From Breoghania sp. L-A4 (lineage in GTDB: Bacteria > Pseudomonadota > Alphaproteobacteria > Rhizobiales > Stappiaceae): a DNA stretch of 64,000 bases. The notes under the pieces are model-generated. The model made no database searches. It was not told the origin of the DNA and saw nothing but the letters and a program-made list of their open reading frames with translations. This document shows positions 11,985-20,541 of this stretch, piece after piece; the first letter of the stretch is position 1, and each line of letters starts with the position of its first letter. The DNA lies in contig NZ_CP031841.1 of the NCBI RefSeq assembly GCF_003432385.1, forward strand, positions 4,582,501 through 4,646,500, read 5' to 3'. Position numbers and translations under genes: made by a program.

Positions 11985-12932
11985 CTACAACAGCAGCTCC
12001 CAGTTCTGACCGACCAGATCCTTGCCGAAACTGTGGTGGTGCTCCTCCTCGACCAGCTCGAACCCCGCCGCCTGATAGATCCGGCGCGCCGAGGTCAGCA
12101 CGTCGTTGGTCCACAGCGTCACGCGCCGGTAGCCGCTCTCGCGGGCAAAGCGGATCGCCTCCTCGACGAGACGCCGGCCGATGCCAAGCCCGCGCGCGCA
12201 GGGCTCCACGTGCAGCAGGCGGATTTTCGCGAGCCCCGCCGCATCACCCTCCACATCCCCATTGACGAGAAAAATCGCCCCGATCGGCTCGCCGTCCATC
12301 TCCGCGATGAAACAGATCTCCCGGGCAGGATCGAAGCGCCGCAGGAAGGTGGCCACGATCTCCGCGACGAGCGCCTCGAAGCTTGCGTCCCATCCGTATT
12401 CGCGCGCGTAGAGCAGGGCTTCCCGGCTCACCACCCAGCCCATGTCTCCGATCCGGTGCGGCCGCAGCACGTAAGCGGCACGCTGCCGCGTCTCGCCGTC
12501 GAGCACTGCGCGCATGGTCTGCATCGCCGCCAGAAGCCGGCGGTGCCTGTCCGGCGGCAGGCCGTCCAGCACCCGGGCGACCTCCGCGTTGGCAGCCTCA
12601 TACAACGGCGCGAACGCCGCCTGCCCGGCATCACTCAGCGACAGCAGGACCTGGCGGCGGTCGTCCGCGCTGGCATGCGCGTCCACCAGCCCGCGATCGC
12701 GAAACGTCTTCAGCATGCGGCTGAGATAGCCCGCGTCGAGGCCCAGCATCTCGCGCAAGTCGCGCGCCGCAACACTGCCCTCGCCCCGGGCCAGTTCGTA
12801 GAGCACGCGGACCTCCGCGAGCGAATAGGCGCTGCCCAGGTGACCCTCGTCCAGCGCACCCACAAAGCGGGTGTAGAACCGGTTGAAGGCGCGCATCGCC
12901 TCCACATCGGCGCGCGGCGGACCATCGTGCAT
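11985..12932 (-). CDS. MarR-type regulator fused to GNAT acetyltransferase
   Basis: 315 residues. Residues 1-145 are a winged-helix MarR domain (AEVRVLYELARGEGSVAARD, the DAGYLSRMLKTFRDRGLV recognition helix, and the DDRRQVLLSLSDAG wing). Residues 155-315 are a GNAT N-acetyltransferase domain with an acetyl-CoA loop (CARGLGIGRRLVEEAI) and WTNDVLTSARRIYQAAGFELVEEE. Such fusions are common in proteobacteria, and the acetylated substrate is generally unknown. The gene faces away from a hydrolase gene at 13100. A TTGACT-T-AGTCAA dyad 50 bases upstream of its start is a likely autoregulatory operator. It ends head-to-head with ubiG only 9 bases away. Confidence 0.9.
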   Translation of the reverse strand: MHDGPPRADVEAMRAFNRFYTRFVGALDEGHLGSAYSLAEVRVLYELARGEGSVAARDLREMLGLDAGYLSRMLKTFRDRGLVDAHASADDRRQVLLSLSDAGQAAFAPLYEAANAEVARVLDGLPPDRHRRLLAAMQTMRAVLDGETRQRAAYVLRPHRIGDMGWVVSREALLYAREYGWDASFEALVAEIVATFLRRFDPAREICFIAEMDGEPIGAIFLVNGDVEGDAAGLAKIRLLHVEPCARGLGIGRRLVEEAIRFARESGYRRVTLWTNDVLTSARRIYQAAGFELVEEEHHHSFGKDLVGQNWELLL

Positions 12933-12981
12933 GCGTCAGCTCCAGACAGATCCCATATCGTTGTAAAAGCATCATAATTGA

Positions 12982-12994
12982 TTGACTTAGTCAA
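12982..12994. promoter_or_regulatory. Candidate MarR operator
   Basis: TTGACTTAGTCAA is a perfect dyad of two 6-base arms around one central base. It lies 50 bases upstream of the MarR-GNAT start and 106 bases upstream of the divergent hydrolase gene. Its size and symmetry fit MarR-family sites. Assignment to the adjacent regulator is inference. Confidence 0.6.
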
Positions 12995-13099
12995 CAAACA
13001 AGCGATCCCGAAGCCCCGCCCCGATCTTTCCGGCGGGAAACGCACACGGACCGGAAGCCGACGCGCGCGCGGTGCGCTATATCGGAGGTACGACAAAGG

Positions 13100-13801
13100 A
13101 TGGGATGGGATATGGAACCGATTGTCTTCGTGCCGGGGCTGCTGTGCACCGAGATCCTCTACGCGCCGCAGCTGGCCGCCTTTGGCGACCGGCCGCTGAT
13201 GGTCGCCGATCATCGCGGCCATGAGACCATGGCAAAAATCGCCGCCGCCATTCTGGTTCAGGCGCCCGAGCGCTTTGCGCTCGTCGGGCTGTCGATGGGC
13301 GGCTATGTGGCCATGGAGATCATGCGCCAGGCGGCAGACCGCGTATCGCGCCTGGCGCTGCTGGACACCGCCGCGCGCGCCGACACGCCGGAGCAGACCG
13401 CGCGCCGCGAGACGCTGGTCGGTATCACCAAAAAGGGTCAGTTCAACCGCATCGTGCCGCTACTGCACCCAAGCCTGGTGCACCCGGACCGGGTGGCGGA
13501 CGCGGATCTGCGCGGCGCCACCGAGGAGATGGCCCGCGACACCGGGCCCGAAGCCTTCCTGCGCCAACAGGCGGCGATCATCGCCCGGCCCGACTCGCGC
13601 GCCTCGCTCGCCAATGTCACCTGTCCGGCACTGGTGCTCGTTGGCGATGCCGACGCGCTGACGCCGCCCGAGCGCGCGCAGGAAATGCACGCGATCATCC
13701 CGGGCTCGCGGCTGGAGGTGGTTCCCCATTGCGGCCATCTCTCGACGCTCGAACGCCCCGAGGTGGTAACAAGCGCCTTGCGCGGGTGGCTCGATGCCTG
13801 A
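13100..13801 (+). CDS. Alpha/beta hydrolase
   Basis: 233 residues of an alpha/beta hydrolase fold. It has the N-terminal VFVPGLLCTE strand-loop that forms the oxyanion hole, the nucleophile elbow VGLSMGGYVA (Ser near residue 72), an acid in LVGDADALTPP, and the catalytic His in VPHCGHLSTLERP. The substrate is not identifiable. ATG at 13112 (MEPIVF) is an alternative start. The gene is divergent from the MarR-GNAT gene and could share its operator. It converges on phaC with a 15-base gap. Confidence 0.8.
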   Translation: MGWDMEPIVFVPGLLCTEILYAPQLAAFGDRPLMVADHRGHETMAKIAAAILVQAPERFALVGLSMGGYVAMEIMRQAADRVSRLALLDTAARADTPEQTARRETLVGITKKGQFNRIVPLLHPSLVHPDRVADADLRGATEEMARDTGPEAFLRQQAAIIARPDSRASLANVTCPALVLVGDADALTPPERAQEMHAIIPGSRLEVVPHCGHLSTLERPEVVTSALRGWLDA

Positions 13802-13816
13802 GCCTCGCATTCCGCG

Positions 13817-15661
13817 TCATTTCATCAAGACATAGCTTCCCGGCGCATCCATCAGCGGCGGATAACCGGCGTCGGCGCGACCCGTTTCTGGCGGCGGCAC
13901 CTGAGCGGAGGAATGCTCGGTCAGCCATGCCGCCCAGGCCTCCCACCAGGATCCCTCGCGCTGCTCCGCCGCCTCGCTCCAGCCCTCGGGATCGAGAAAG
14001 CCGTCGTGCGCCGGTTGCGTCATGATCTTGTAGGAGCGGTGCTTGTGGCCCGGCTCGGACACGATACCGGCATTGTGGCCGCCCGTGGTCAGCACGAAGG
14101 TCAGCTCGGAATCCGCAAGATGCGTGATCTTGTGCACCGAACGCCAGGGCGCGACATGATCGCTTTCTGTGCCGACCACGAAGAACGGGGCGGATATGTC
14201 CTCCACCACGACGGGCTCCGCTCCGACATGATAGCGCCCCGCGGCGAAATCATTGTCGAGAAACAGCTGGCGCAGGTATTCCGAATGCATGCGGTATGGC
14301 ATCCGGGTGGCGTCGGCGTTCCACGCCATCAGATCGAACATCGCCGGGCGCTCGCCCATGAGATACTCGCGGATGCTGCGCGACCAGATCAAATCGTTGG
14401 AGCGCAGCAACTGGAAGGCGCCCGCCATCTGCTTTGTGTCGAGAAAACCCTGCTCCCACATCATGTCCTCGAGAAAGCTGACCTGACTCTCGTCGATGAA
14501 CAGCGTCAGTTCGCCCGCTTCGGTGAAATCGGTCTGCGCGGCAAACAGCGACACTGTCGCGAGCCGGTCGTCGCCGAAGCGCGCCATGGCGGCGGCGGCG
14601 ATCGCCAGCAACGTACCCCCCAGACAGTAGCCAACCGCATGCACCTTGGCGTCCGGCACGATGGCGCCCACTACCTCGAGCGCCGCCATCACGCCGAGGC
14701 GGCGATAGGCCTCCAGTCCGAAGTCGCGCTCGCTCGGGCCAGGATTCTTCCAGGAGACCATGAACACCGTGTGGCCCTGCTCGACCAGGTATCTGACCAT
14801 CGAGTTTTCCGGCGACAGATCGAGAATGTAGTATTTCATGATCCAGGCCGGCACGATCAGCACCGGTTCGCGCGCCACCGTCTTGGTCGTTGGCGTGTAC
14901 TGGATCAACTCGATCAGGTCGTTGCGGTAGACCACCTTGCCGGGCGTGACCGCCAGCGTCTCGCCGACCTGAAAATCTTCAGTGCCGACCGGCGGCTTGT
15001 TGCCAAGCCAGCGCTCCCAGTCGTCGATCAGGTTCTCGTAACCCCGCACCAGGTTGCGCCCGCCCTCCGCGCGCGTCCTTTCCAGCACCTCCGGGTTGGT
15101 CAGAAGGCTGTTGGACGGCGAAAACACGTCGAGGATCTGCCGGGTGACGAATTCCACGACCTTCTCGTGATGCACCGAGACCCCGCGAACACCGGTGACC
15201 GCGTTATGCCACCATTGCTGATTGAGCAGGAACGACTGGTGGATCAGGTTGAAGGGAAATCTGTCCCAGGCGGGATCGGAGAAACGTTTGTCCTGCGGCA
15301 GCGGTTCGATGCAACGCGCCGAGCTGCTCCCCGACAGGCAAGTGGCCGCGAATTGCGACATCCGGACGGACTTGCGCAGCGCCTTCTCCGCAAGCCGCAT
15401 CTGCTTGCCGGGCGAGGCGGCGATATGGCTGAACCAATCGAAATAGGCCTGGGCCAATGAGCTGGGGGAGATGCCGAGCGTCGCTCGCGCAATGCCCGCG
15501 CGGAACGCCCGATCCGCCACCTCGGCGAAGGCGCGCGCGGAGTAACTGTCCGCCTCGTCAAGCGGCGGCTGCGGCGCAACGGCCCGGCCCGCGCCGATCG
15601 GAAACGGATACAATTCAGCGGCGCGCGCCGGTGTTTCGATCAACTCTGTCTTGCTCACCAT
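13817..15661 (-). CDS. phaC: Class I poly(3-hydroxyalkanoate) synthase
   Basis: Polymerises (R)-3-hydroxyacyl-CoA into storage polyester at the granule surface. About 614 residues. The N-terminal PhaC domain includes FSDPAWDRFPFNLIHQS. The catalytic domain has the lipase-like box GYCLGGT (nucleophilic Cys), an Asp in GTESDHVAPWRS, and a His in TTGGHNAGIVS, completing the Cys-Asp-His triad. Length and motifs fit class I, which works without PhaE or PhaR subunits. ATG at 15661 is preferred over an ATG five codons upstream because GAGGA and GGGA precede it. A phasin gene lies divergently across a 584-base regulatory region. Confidence 0.95.
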   Translation of the reverse strand: MVSKTELIETPARAAELYPFPIGAGRAVAPQPPLDEADSYSARAFAEVADRAFRAGIARATLGISPSSLAQAYFDWFSHIAASPGKQMRLAEKALRKSVRMSQFAATCLSGSSSARCIEPLPQDKRFSDPAWDRFPFNLIHQSFLLNQQWWHNAVTGVRGVSVHHEKVVEFVTRQILDVFSPSNSLLTNPEVLERTRAEGGRNLVRGYENLIDDWERWLGNKPPVGTEDFQVGETLAVTPGKVVYRNDLIELIQYTPTTKTVAREPVLIVPAWIMKYYILDLSPENSMVRYLVEQGHTVFMVSWKNPGPSERDFGLEAYRRLGVMAALEVVGAIVPDAKVHAVGYCLGGTLLAIAAAAMARFGDDRLATVSLFAAQTDFTEAGELTLFIDESQVSFLEDMMWEQGFLDTKQMAGAFQLLRSNDLIWSRSIREYLMGERPAMFDLMAWNADATRMPYRMHSEYLRQLFLDNDFAAGRYHVGAEPVVVEDISAPFFVVGTESDHVAPWRSVHKITHLADSELTFVLTTGGHNAGIVSEPGHKHRSYKIMTQPAHDGFLDPEGWSEAAEQREGSWWEAWAAWLTEHSSAQVPPPETGRADAGYPPLMDAPGSYVLMK

Positions 15662-15811
15662 GGTCCCAGTCCTCATCGCCCGCGATCACTCGCCAGCCTG
15701 CACGCAAAACAATGGCGCCATGACGACACCACGCTCCAGATCGACGCCGTCCCCGCAATGAGCCTCGCGCCCGCGGCGAAACCGATCATAAACCTTGCAA
15801 CGCTCGTTCCC

Positions 15812-15844
15812 TTGCTTTGGATCAATTGCACAAATTCAATGCAA
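15812..15844. promoter_or_regulatory. FNR/FixK-like half-degenerate box plus TTGCA-N9-TGCAA dyad
   Basis: 15812-15825 reads TTGCT-TTGG-ATCAA, nine of ten matches to the FNR/FixK consensus TTGAT-N4-ATCAA. Touching it, 15826-15844 is a perfect TTGCA-N9-TGCAA dyad of the TGC-rich kind described for the PHA repressor PhaR. Both lie about 150-185 bases upstream of phaC. Binding is inferred only. Confidence 0.45.
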
Positions 15845-15943
15845 CAGGCGCAAGACATGCGCAAATATTGGATATCGAAAATAGTCAAGAAACAATTTGT
15901 CGCACAGGAAGCGCAAAAATCAGCAAAAGAGAGACGATTACTC

Positions 15944-15957
15944 TTGATTCACATCAA
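15944..15957. promoter_or_regulatory. Perfect FNR/FixK box
   Basis: TTGAT-TCAC-ATCAA matches the FNR/FixK consensus at all ten fixed positions. It lies in the phaC-phasin intergenic region, about 290 bases from each start codon. The 15662-16245 stretch is much more AT-rich than its surroundings and holds no supportable gene. Confidence 0.6.
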
Positions 15958-16245
15958 AGATAATCTGGTACAATCGGGCCACCTTGAGTAACGGCGATCG
16001 GACAGCGGTCGTTGGCGCTCAGTAACTGTTTCACAACACAACAAAACGGCGAAAAATTTCGTAAAAGACAGCCCCTGCCACCGGAAATGCCACACGGATG
16101 TCATGTTGTCTTGGCGTGATGGCGGGCGGAAAGTCCGATTGTGAAGCATGAATACCAAGACCCGCATGCGTCAAGCGGGCGCCAACGAATGCGCGGCAAC
16201 GCCCGCGCGCCAGAAGATTTCATCCGCAACGGGAAGGAGGCCGTC

Positions 16246-16692
16246 ATGGCACGCAAACCGACATCCGCAAGCAAGGATCCCAGCGTCATCCCCATGCCCT
16301 GGCTCGACTCCGCGTGGGCCGAAAGCGCCGACCGCTATGGCAGCCGCTTCGCCGACACGGTTTCCACCGGCAGCCGCGAAACGATCAACTGTCTCGAAAG
16401 CATGGTCGACGACCAGTTGGCCTTCATGAAGCAGCGGCTGAAAGCCGACTTCGAATGCGCCAAGACCCTGTCCGAATGCCGTGAGCCGAACGACGCCGCG
16501 AAGGTGATCACCGATTTCTGGCAAACGCTTTTCACCGACTACGCCAAGGCCACGGAAAAGGCCGGCGAGCAGATGAACAAGTGCATGGCGGAAGCCTGGA
16601 CCACCACGACGGCGGTAACGGAAACGGCGATGGAGGCTGCCAATTCGGCCGAGGAAGCCATCACGTCGATGGCCAAGAAGACAGCCGCTTAA
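16246..16692 (+). CDS. Phasin family protein
   Basis: 148 residues, helical, Ala/Thr-rich, of the phasin_2 kind that coats polyhydroxyalkanoate granules. The stretch SMVDDQLAFMKQRL with FECAKTLSECREPNDAAKV and FTDYAKATEKAGEQM carries the phasin core. The tail is a Thr/Ala-rich helix ending in Lys. ATG at 16246 is preceded by GGAAGGAGG at ideal spacing; the open frame upstream is unconserved. It is divergent from phaC, as expected for a granule protein. Confidence 0.85.
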   Translation: MARKPTSASKDPSVIPMPWLDSAWAESADRYGSRFADTVSTGSRETINCLESMVDDQLAFMKQRLKADFECAKTLSECREPNDAAKVITDFWQTLFTDYAKATEKAGEQMNKCMAEAWTTTTAVTETAMEAANSAEEAITSMAKKTAA

Positions 16693-16795
16693 GAGGCCGC
16701 ATCCGAAAGACCGGTCCATCACGGGAACGGACCCGATCCGGGGCGCTGGCGGCTCGCCGCCGCGCTCCGTGTCATGGCCCATCAGTCGTGGCCCA

Positions 16796-17323
16796 TCAGT
16801 TATTGTCTTCGGGCAGGGTCGGCAGCGGCAGAATATCGATGCCTTCCTCTCGCAGCTCGTGCGCCTCCCGGGCGCTGGTCTCGCCGTGGATACCGCGCTT
16901 CTCGGCCTCGCCGTAATGCATCTTGCGCGCTTCTTCCGCGAACCCCGTGCCCACGTTCTCGGTGTTGCGGATCACCGTGTCGCGCAGGGCGCGCATCATG
17001 GCCGCCACCTCGCTGCGCCGCGGATCGGCAGCCGCGAGGCTTGCAGCCGGCGAAGGGACCGGGACCTGCGGCGGCGTATCCGCCTCGGCTTCGTCGATTC
17101 CCGCGGTGCCGGATGCACGGACGCCCCCGGCCTCCTGCTGCGCTGCGGCCTTCTTGCGCGCCGTCGAGACATTGGGCGCCATCAGCGCCTTGCGCACATC
17201 CGCGCTCGCACAGACGGGGCAGACAAGGTGCCCGGCCCGCGCCTGGGCATCGAAATCGCCCGCGTTGCGAAACCACGCGTCAAACGCATGCCCTCCGTCG
17301 CAGACGAGCGCGAAATGGATCAT
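16796..17323 (-). CDS. DUF1178 family protein
   Basis: 175 residues. The N-terminal 45 residues (MIHFALVCDGGHAFDAWF, then CPVCAS) hold a Cys-containing, zinc-ribbon-like module. The C-terminal region (ALRDTVIRNTENVGTGFAEEARKMHYGEAE) is the conserved DUF1178 helix. A variable Ala/Pro-rich linker joins them. Function unknown. The start overlaps the stop of the nitrilase-family gene by 4 bases (ATGA), so they are co-translated. A 14-base imperfect tandem duplication spans its stop codon. Confidence 0.88.
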   Translation of the reverse strand: MIHFALVCDGGHAFDAWFRNAGDFDAQARAGHLVCPVCASADVRKALMAPNVSTARKKAAAQQEAGGVRASGTAGIDEAEADTPPQVPVPSPAASLAAADPRRSEVAAMMRALRDTVIRNTENVGTGFAEEARKMHYGEAEKRGIHGETSAREAHELREEGIDILPLPTLPEDNN

Positions 17324-18180
17324 TCCGCCGCCCCGGAAAGGACCACGTCCGCTCCATCGCCAAGCTCGAACGCACGTTCGTTGAGCAGCACCGGGATCCG
17401 CCCGCGCGCGGCATCCGAGGCCGCCGGGTCGATCTCGGCGAGCACAACGCAGGGCTCGTCGTGGTCGGCCTCGGCAATCACCTTGCCCCAGGGATCAACA
17501 ATCAGCGAATGACCGTAGGTGTCGCGACCGTCCGCATGATGGCCACCCTGCGCGGCGGCCATCTGAAAGGCGCCGTTCTCGATGGCGCGGGCGCGCTGCA
17601 GCACATGCCAATGCGCCTCGCCGGTCTGCCGGGTGAAGGCCGCGGGCGCGGTGAGCAACTGCGCGCCGGCAAGCGCCTGCGTGCGGAAGATCTGCGGAAA
17701 GCGTACGTCGTAGCAGATCGCCATGCCGAGCTTGAGCCACGGCAGCTCGGTGACGACTGCCGTCTCCCCGGGGCGATAGGTGCGCGACTCGCGCCAGCTC
17801 TCGCCGTTGGGCAGATCGACGTCGAACATGTGGATCTTGTCATAGCGCGCGCGGACGCCGCCGTCCGGGCCGATCAGAAAACCGCGATTGGCCACTGTTT
17901 CGCCCTCGACCAGAATCGCCAGTGATCCGGCGTGGATCCAGATCTTCAGCTCCGCCGCCAGCTTGTGGAACAGCGCGAGCGTCGGATCGGCCTCCTCCAC
18001 CGCGATCGCATCGAGAAGCGCCTGACGGTCCCGCACCAGGATGTTGGTCATCTCGGGCGTCAGCACATAGGACGCGCCCTTTGAGGCCGCCTCGCGGATC
18101 AATGCTTCGGCGGCGGCTCCATTCTCGGCGACGCTGGTGGTGGACCGCATCTGGATGCAGGCGGCTTTGAACGCACTCAT
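17320..18180 (-). CDS. Carbon-nitrogen hydrolase (nitrilase superfamily, Nit2/omega-amidase type)
   Basis: 286 residues. The catalytic Glu-Lys-Cys triad is visible in LTPEMTN, RYDKIHMFDVDLP and GMAICYDVRFPQ. Nit1/Nit2-like proteins hydrolyse small amides such as deaminated glutathione or alpha-ketoglutaramate. Its position beside grxC in this order is common in Hyphomicrobiales, favouring a metabolite-repair role. ATG at 18180 begins MSAFKAACIQM as in homologues; the frame extending upstream is not conserved. It overlaps the DUF1178 gene by 4 bases. Confidence 0.9.
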   Translation of the reverse strand: MSAFKAACIQMRSTTSVAENGAAAEALIREAASKGASYVLTPEMTNILVRDRQALLDAIAVEEADPTLALFHKLAAELKIWIHAGSLAILVEGETVANRGFLIGPDGGVRARYDKIHMFDVDLPNGESWRESRTYRPGETAVVTELPWLKLGMAICYDVRFPQIFRTQALAGAQLLTAPAAFTRQTGEAHWHVLQRARAIENGAFQMAAAQGGHHADGRDTYGHSLIVDPWGKVIAEADHDEPCVVLAEIDPAASDAARGRIPVLLNERAFELGDGADVVLSGAAE

Positions 18181-18247
18181 GATAATTCCATCCGTGTTTC
18201 CGTCGTTTGGCCGGGATGCCGCGCTTGATATCGAGACGGCAAGGGCC

Positions 18248-18505
18248 TCAGGCCGCGGCCAGCGCCGAGAGCTTTCCGGCCCGATCCAGGGCGAAAAGTT
18301 CGTCGCAGCCGCCGACATGGGTCGCGCCGATGAAGATCTGCGGAAATGTCGACCGCCCGTTGGCGCGCTGAATCATTTCCTTGCGCTTTTCCGGCGCATA
18401 GGTCGCATCGAATTCTTCATACTCCAGCCCCTTGTCGTCAAGAAGCCGCTTCGCCGCCGTGCAGAAGCCGCACAGCTGGCGCGTGTAGATCTGGATTTTG
18501 GCCAT
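18248..18505 (-). CDS. grxC: Glutaredoxin 3
   Basis: 85 residues with the thioredoxin fold. It has the redox motif CGFC near residue 12 (in the family usually CPYC or CPFC, so the Pro to Gly change is mild), the cis-Pro segment TFPQIFIG, and the glutathione-binding GGCDEL. It reduces disulfides and deglutathionylates proteins using glutathione. ATG at 18505 has AGAGAGC just upstream. It belongs to the comF-grxC-nitrilase-DUF1178 run. Confidence 0.93.
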   Translation of the reverse strand: MAKIQIYTRQLCGFCTAAKRLLDDKGLEYEEFDATYAPEKRKEMIQRANGRSTFPQIFIGATHVGGCDELFALDRAGKLSALAAA

Positions 18506-18661
18506 GCTCTCTCTTTCGTGCGCAGGCCGGGCCCGCAAGCGTCAGTCCCGTTCCTGAAATCGGTTCCCATGCATATAGGATTGCATGCCGATATCCGGCA
18601 AGCCTTCCCGTTCCGGCAAGATCCGCGTACAGCGCGCGGCGCCTGACGCAGGGACCCGAGC

Positions 18662-19471
18662 TTAGCGGTTGTGCACCCGCGCAAAAGTCAGCACATCGAC
18701 GGATGCGGCGCCCGCGCGCACGAGCGCCCGCACGCACGCGCCGAGCGTCGCGCCCGTCGTCACCACATCATCGACCAGAAGGATTCTCCGGCCCTCGAGC
18801 GCCGCGCGGTGCGGGCCATCCACCTTGAACGCCCCGCGCACGTTGGCGGCCCGCGCCGCTGCGTCCAGCCCAACCTGACGCGGCGTGGCGCGAATGCGCT
18901 GCAATCCCTCCAGCAGAACCGGACGGTCCGCCTGGCTGCCGATCTCGCGTGCGAGCAACGCCGACTGGTTGAACCTCCTGCGCCACAGACGGCGCGGGTG
19001 CAGCGGCACCGGCACGATCAGATTGGCCTCATGGACGAGACCATCGGACGCCCGCAGCATCCAGCGCGCCATCAGCGGCGCCAGTTCCAGCCGGTCACGG
19101 TATTTCAGACCGTGCACCAGCGCGCGCGAAATCTCGTCATGCACGCAGACGGCGCGGGCCCGGCCGAAAGGCGGCGGCTCTGCGATGGCCGCGGCGCTCA
19201 GCGCGCCGGGACCGATATCGTAGGCCAGCGGCGTGCCGAGACGCTCGCAATACGGCCGCTCGATCAAGGTCAGACGCGACCAGCACGGCATGCACAGCCC
19301 GACATCCTCCGCCAAGGGGCGCTCGCAAACGCAGCACACCGGCGGCAGGGCCAGATCGAGAAGCCGCCGCCCCACGATCCGCGAGCCGACGGCCAGGACC
19401 CGCGCGCCGCGCGCGACCAGCGGAAGGGCCCCTTCCGTGCCTGCCCGCAATGCACGCTCTGCCGCCATCAT
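18662..19471 (-). CDS. comF: ComF family phosphoribosyltransferase-like protein
   Basis: About 269 residues. An N-terminal Cys-rich zinc-binding module (CCVCERPLAEDVGLCMPCW) is followed by a type I phosphoribosyltransferase domain with VPVPLHPRRLWRRRFNQSALLA and the PRPP loop ILLVDDVVTTGATL. ComF homologues take part in DNA uptake in competent species; here the role is unproven. The ATG at 19471 (or the adjacent one at 19468) gives the family N-terminus. The divergent partner is the methyltransferase at 19602. Confidence 0.88.
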   Translation of the reverse strand: MMAAERALRAGTEGALPLVARGARVLAVGSRIVGRRLLDLALPPVCCVCERPLAEDVGLCMPCWSRLTLIERPYCERLGTPLAYDIGPGALSAAAIAEPPPFGRARAVCVHDEISRALVHGLKYRDRLELAPLMARWMLRASDGLVHEANLIVPVPLHPRRLWRRRFNQSALLAREIGSQADRPVLLEGLQRIRATPRQVGLDAAARAANVRGAFKVDGPHRAALEGRRILLVDDVVTTGATLGACVRALVRAGAASVDVLTFARVHNR

Positions 19472-19601
19472 TGTCTTTGTCCGCGTTCCACGCCATAACC
19501 AGCCTACACCATCCGGACCCGCTTCGGCACCAGCCGAACGCTCGCCGGGCACCATTGCGGCGGCCGAAAGGCCGCGCCAATCACGTGCGAACCACAAGCC
19601 C

Positions 19602-20531
19602 ATGACCCACGACGACCAGATCGCGCCCTTCAACCGCCGTCTGCTGGCGCTGCGCCGCGCGCGCGCGCTGAAGGCCAATGCCGAGGGCGCGGATTTCCTG
19701 CTGGCCCTGGCCGCCGAGGATCTCGCCGAACGGCTGGAGACCCTGAGCCGCACATTCCCCCTGGCGCTGGACCTGGGCGGCCACACCGGCCGCATCAGCG
19801 CCGCGCTGGCCTCGAGCGGCAAGGTTGAGCGCGTCATTCGAGCGGATCTCTTCGCTCCGGATGTCTCCGAAAACAGCAATGAGACTTCCGATTCCAGCGG
19901 TCCGGATCTCGTCGCGGACGACGAGTCCCTGCCCTTCGCGAACGGCTCGCTCGATCTTGTGGTGTCCTCGCTGTCTCTGCAATGGGCCAACGATCTGCCC
20001 GGCGCGCTGATCCAGATCCGCAAGGCCCTGAAGCCCGACGGATTGTTTCTCGGTGCGCTGATCGGCGGCGAGACCCTGCACGAGTTGCGCGACGTGCTGT
20101 TGATGGCCGAGGCGGAACTTACGGGCGGCGCCAGCCCGCGCGTGGCGCCATTCGCCGATACGCGTGAAATCGGCGGGCTGCTGCAACGCGCCGGCTTCGC
20201 CCTGCCGGTGGCCGATCAGGACCGCTTCACGGTGCGCTACGACACGCTGTTCGACCTGATGCGGGATCTGCGGGCCATGGGCGCGACGAGCGTGCTGCGC
20301 GAACGCGGCCGCGCCGCGACCCGCGCCATGTTCCTGCGCGCGGCGGAACTCTACGCCGAGCGCCACGCCGATCCCGACGGCCGCATCCGCGCGACGTTCC
20401 AGATGCTGTCGCTCTCCGGCTGGGCGCCGCACGAAAGCCAGCAGAAGCCGCTCGCCCCCGGCTCCGCCAAGGTGCGGCTGGCCGATGCGCTGGGAACCAG
20501 GGAAATCCCGACCGGCGAGACGCCGTCTTAG
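19602..20531 (+). CDS. SAM-dependent methyltransferase, NDUFAF5/BioC-like
   Basis: 309 residues with a class I methyltransferase fold. It has ALDLGGHTGRIS (SAM loop), DESLPFANGSLDLVVSSLSLQWANDLPGAL over motifs II-III, then LKPDGLFLGALIGGETLHELR. This FxGA..GG.TL.ELR arrangement is typical of the NDUFAF5 group, whose mitochondrial member modifies a complex I subunit. Alphaproteobacterial members are the likely ancestors, but their substrate is unproven. ATG at 19602 (MTHDDQIAPFNR) fits homologues better than the longer upstream frame. Confidence 0.82.
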   Translation: MTHDDQIAPFNRRLLALRRARALKANAEGADFLLALAAEDLAERLETLSRTFPLALDLGGHTGRISAALASSGKVERVIRADLFAPDVSENSNETSDSSGPDLVADDESLPFANGSLDLVVSSLSLQWANDLPGALIQIRKALKPDGLFLGALIGGETLHELRDVLLMAEAELTGGASPRVAPFADTREIGGLLQRAGFALPVADQDRFTVRYDTLFDLMRDLRAMGATSVLRERGRAATRAMFLRAAELYAERHADPDGRIRATFQMLSLSGWAPHESQQKPLAPGSAKVRLADALGTREIPTGETPS

Positions 20532-20541
20532 CCTGAGAGGC

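Noticed and set aside
15758-15991. 77-codon open frame in the phaC-phasin gap
   Set aside because: AT-rich regulatory DNA with operator-like dyads, no ribosome-binding site, no family likeness.
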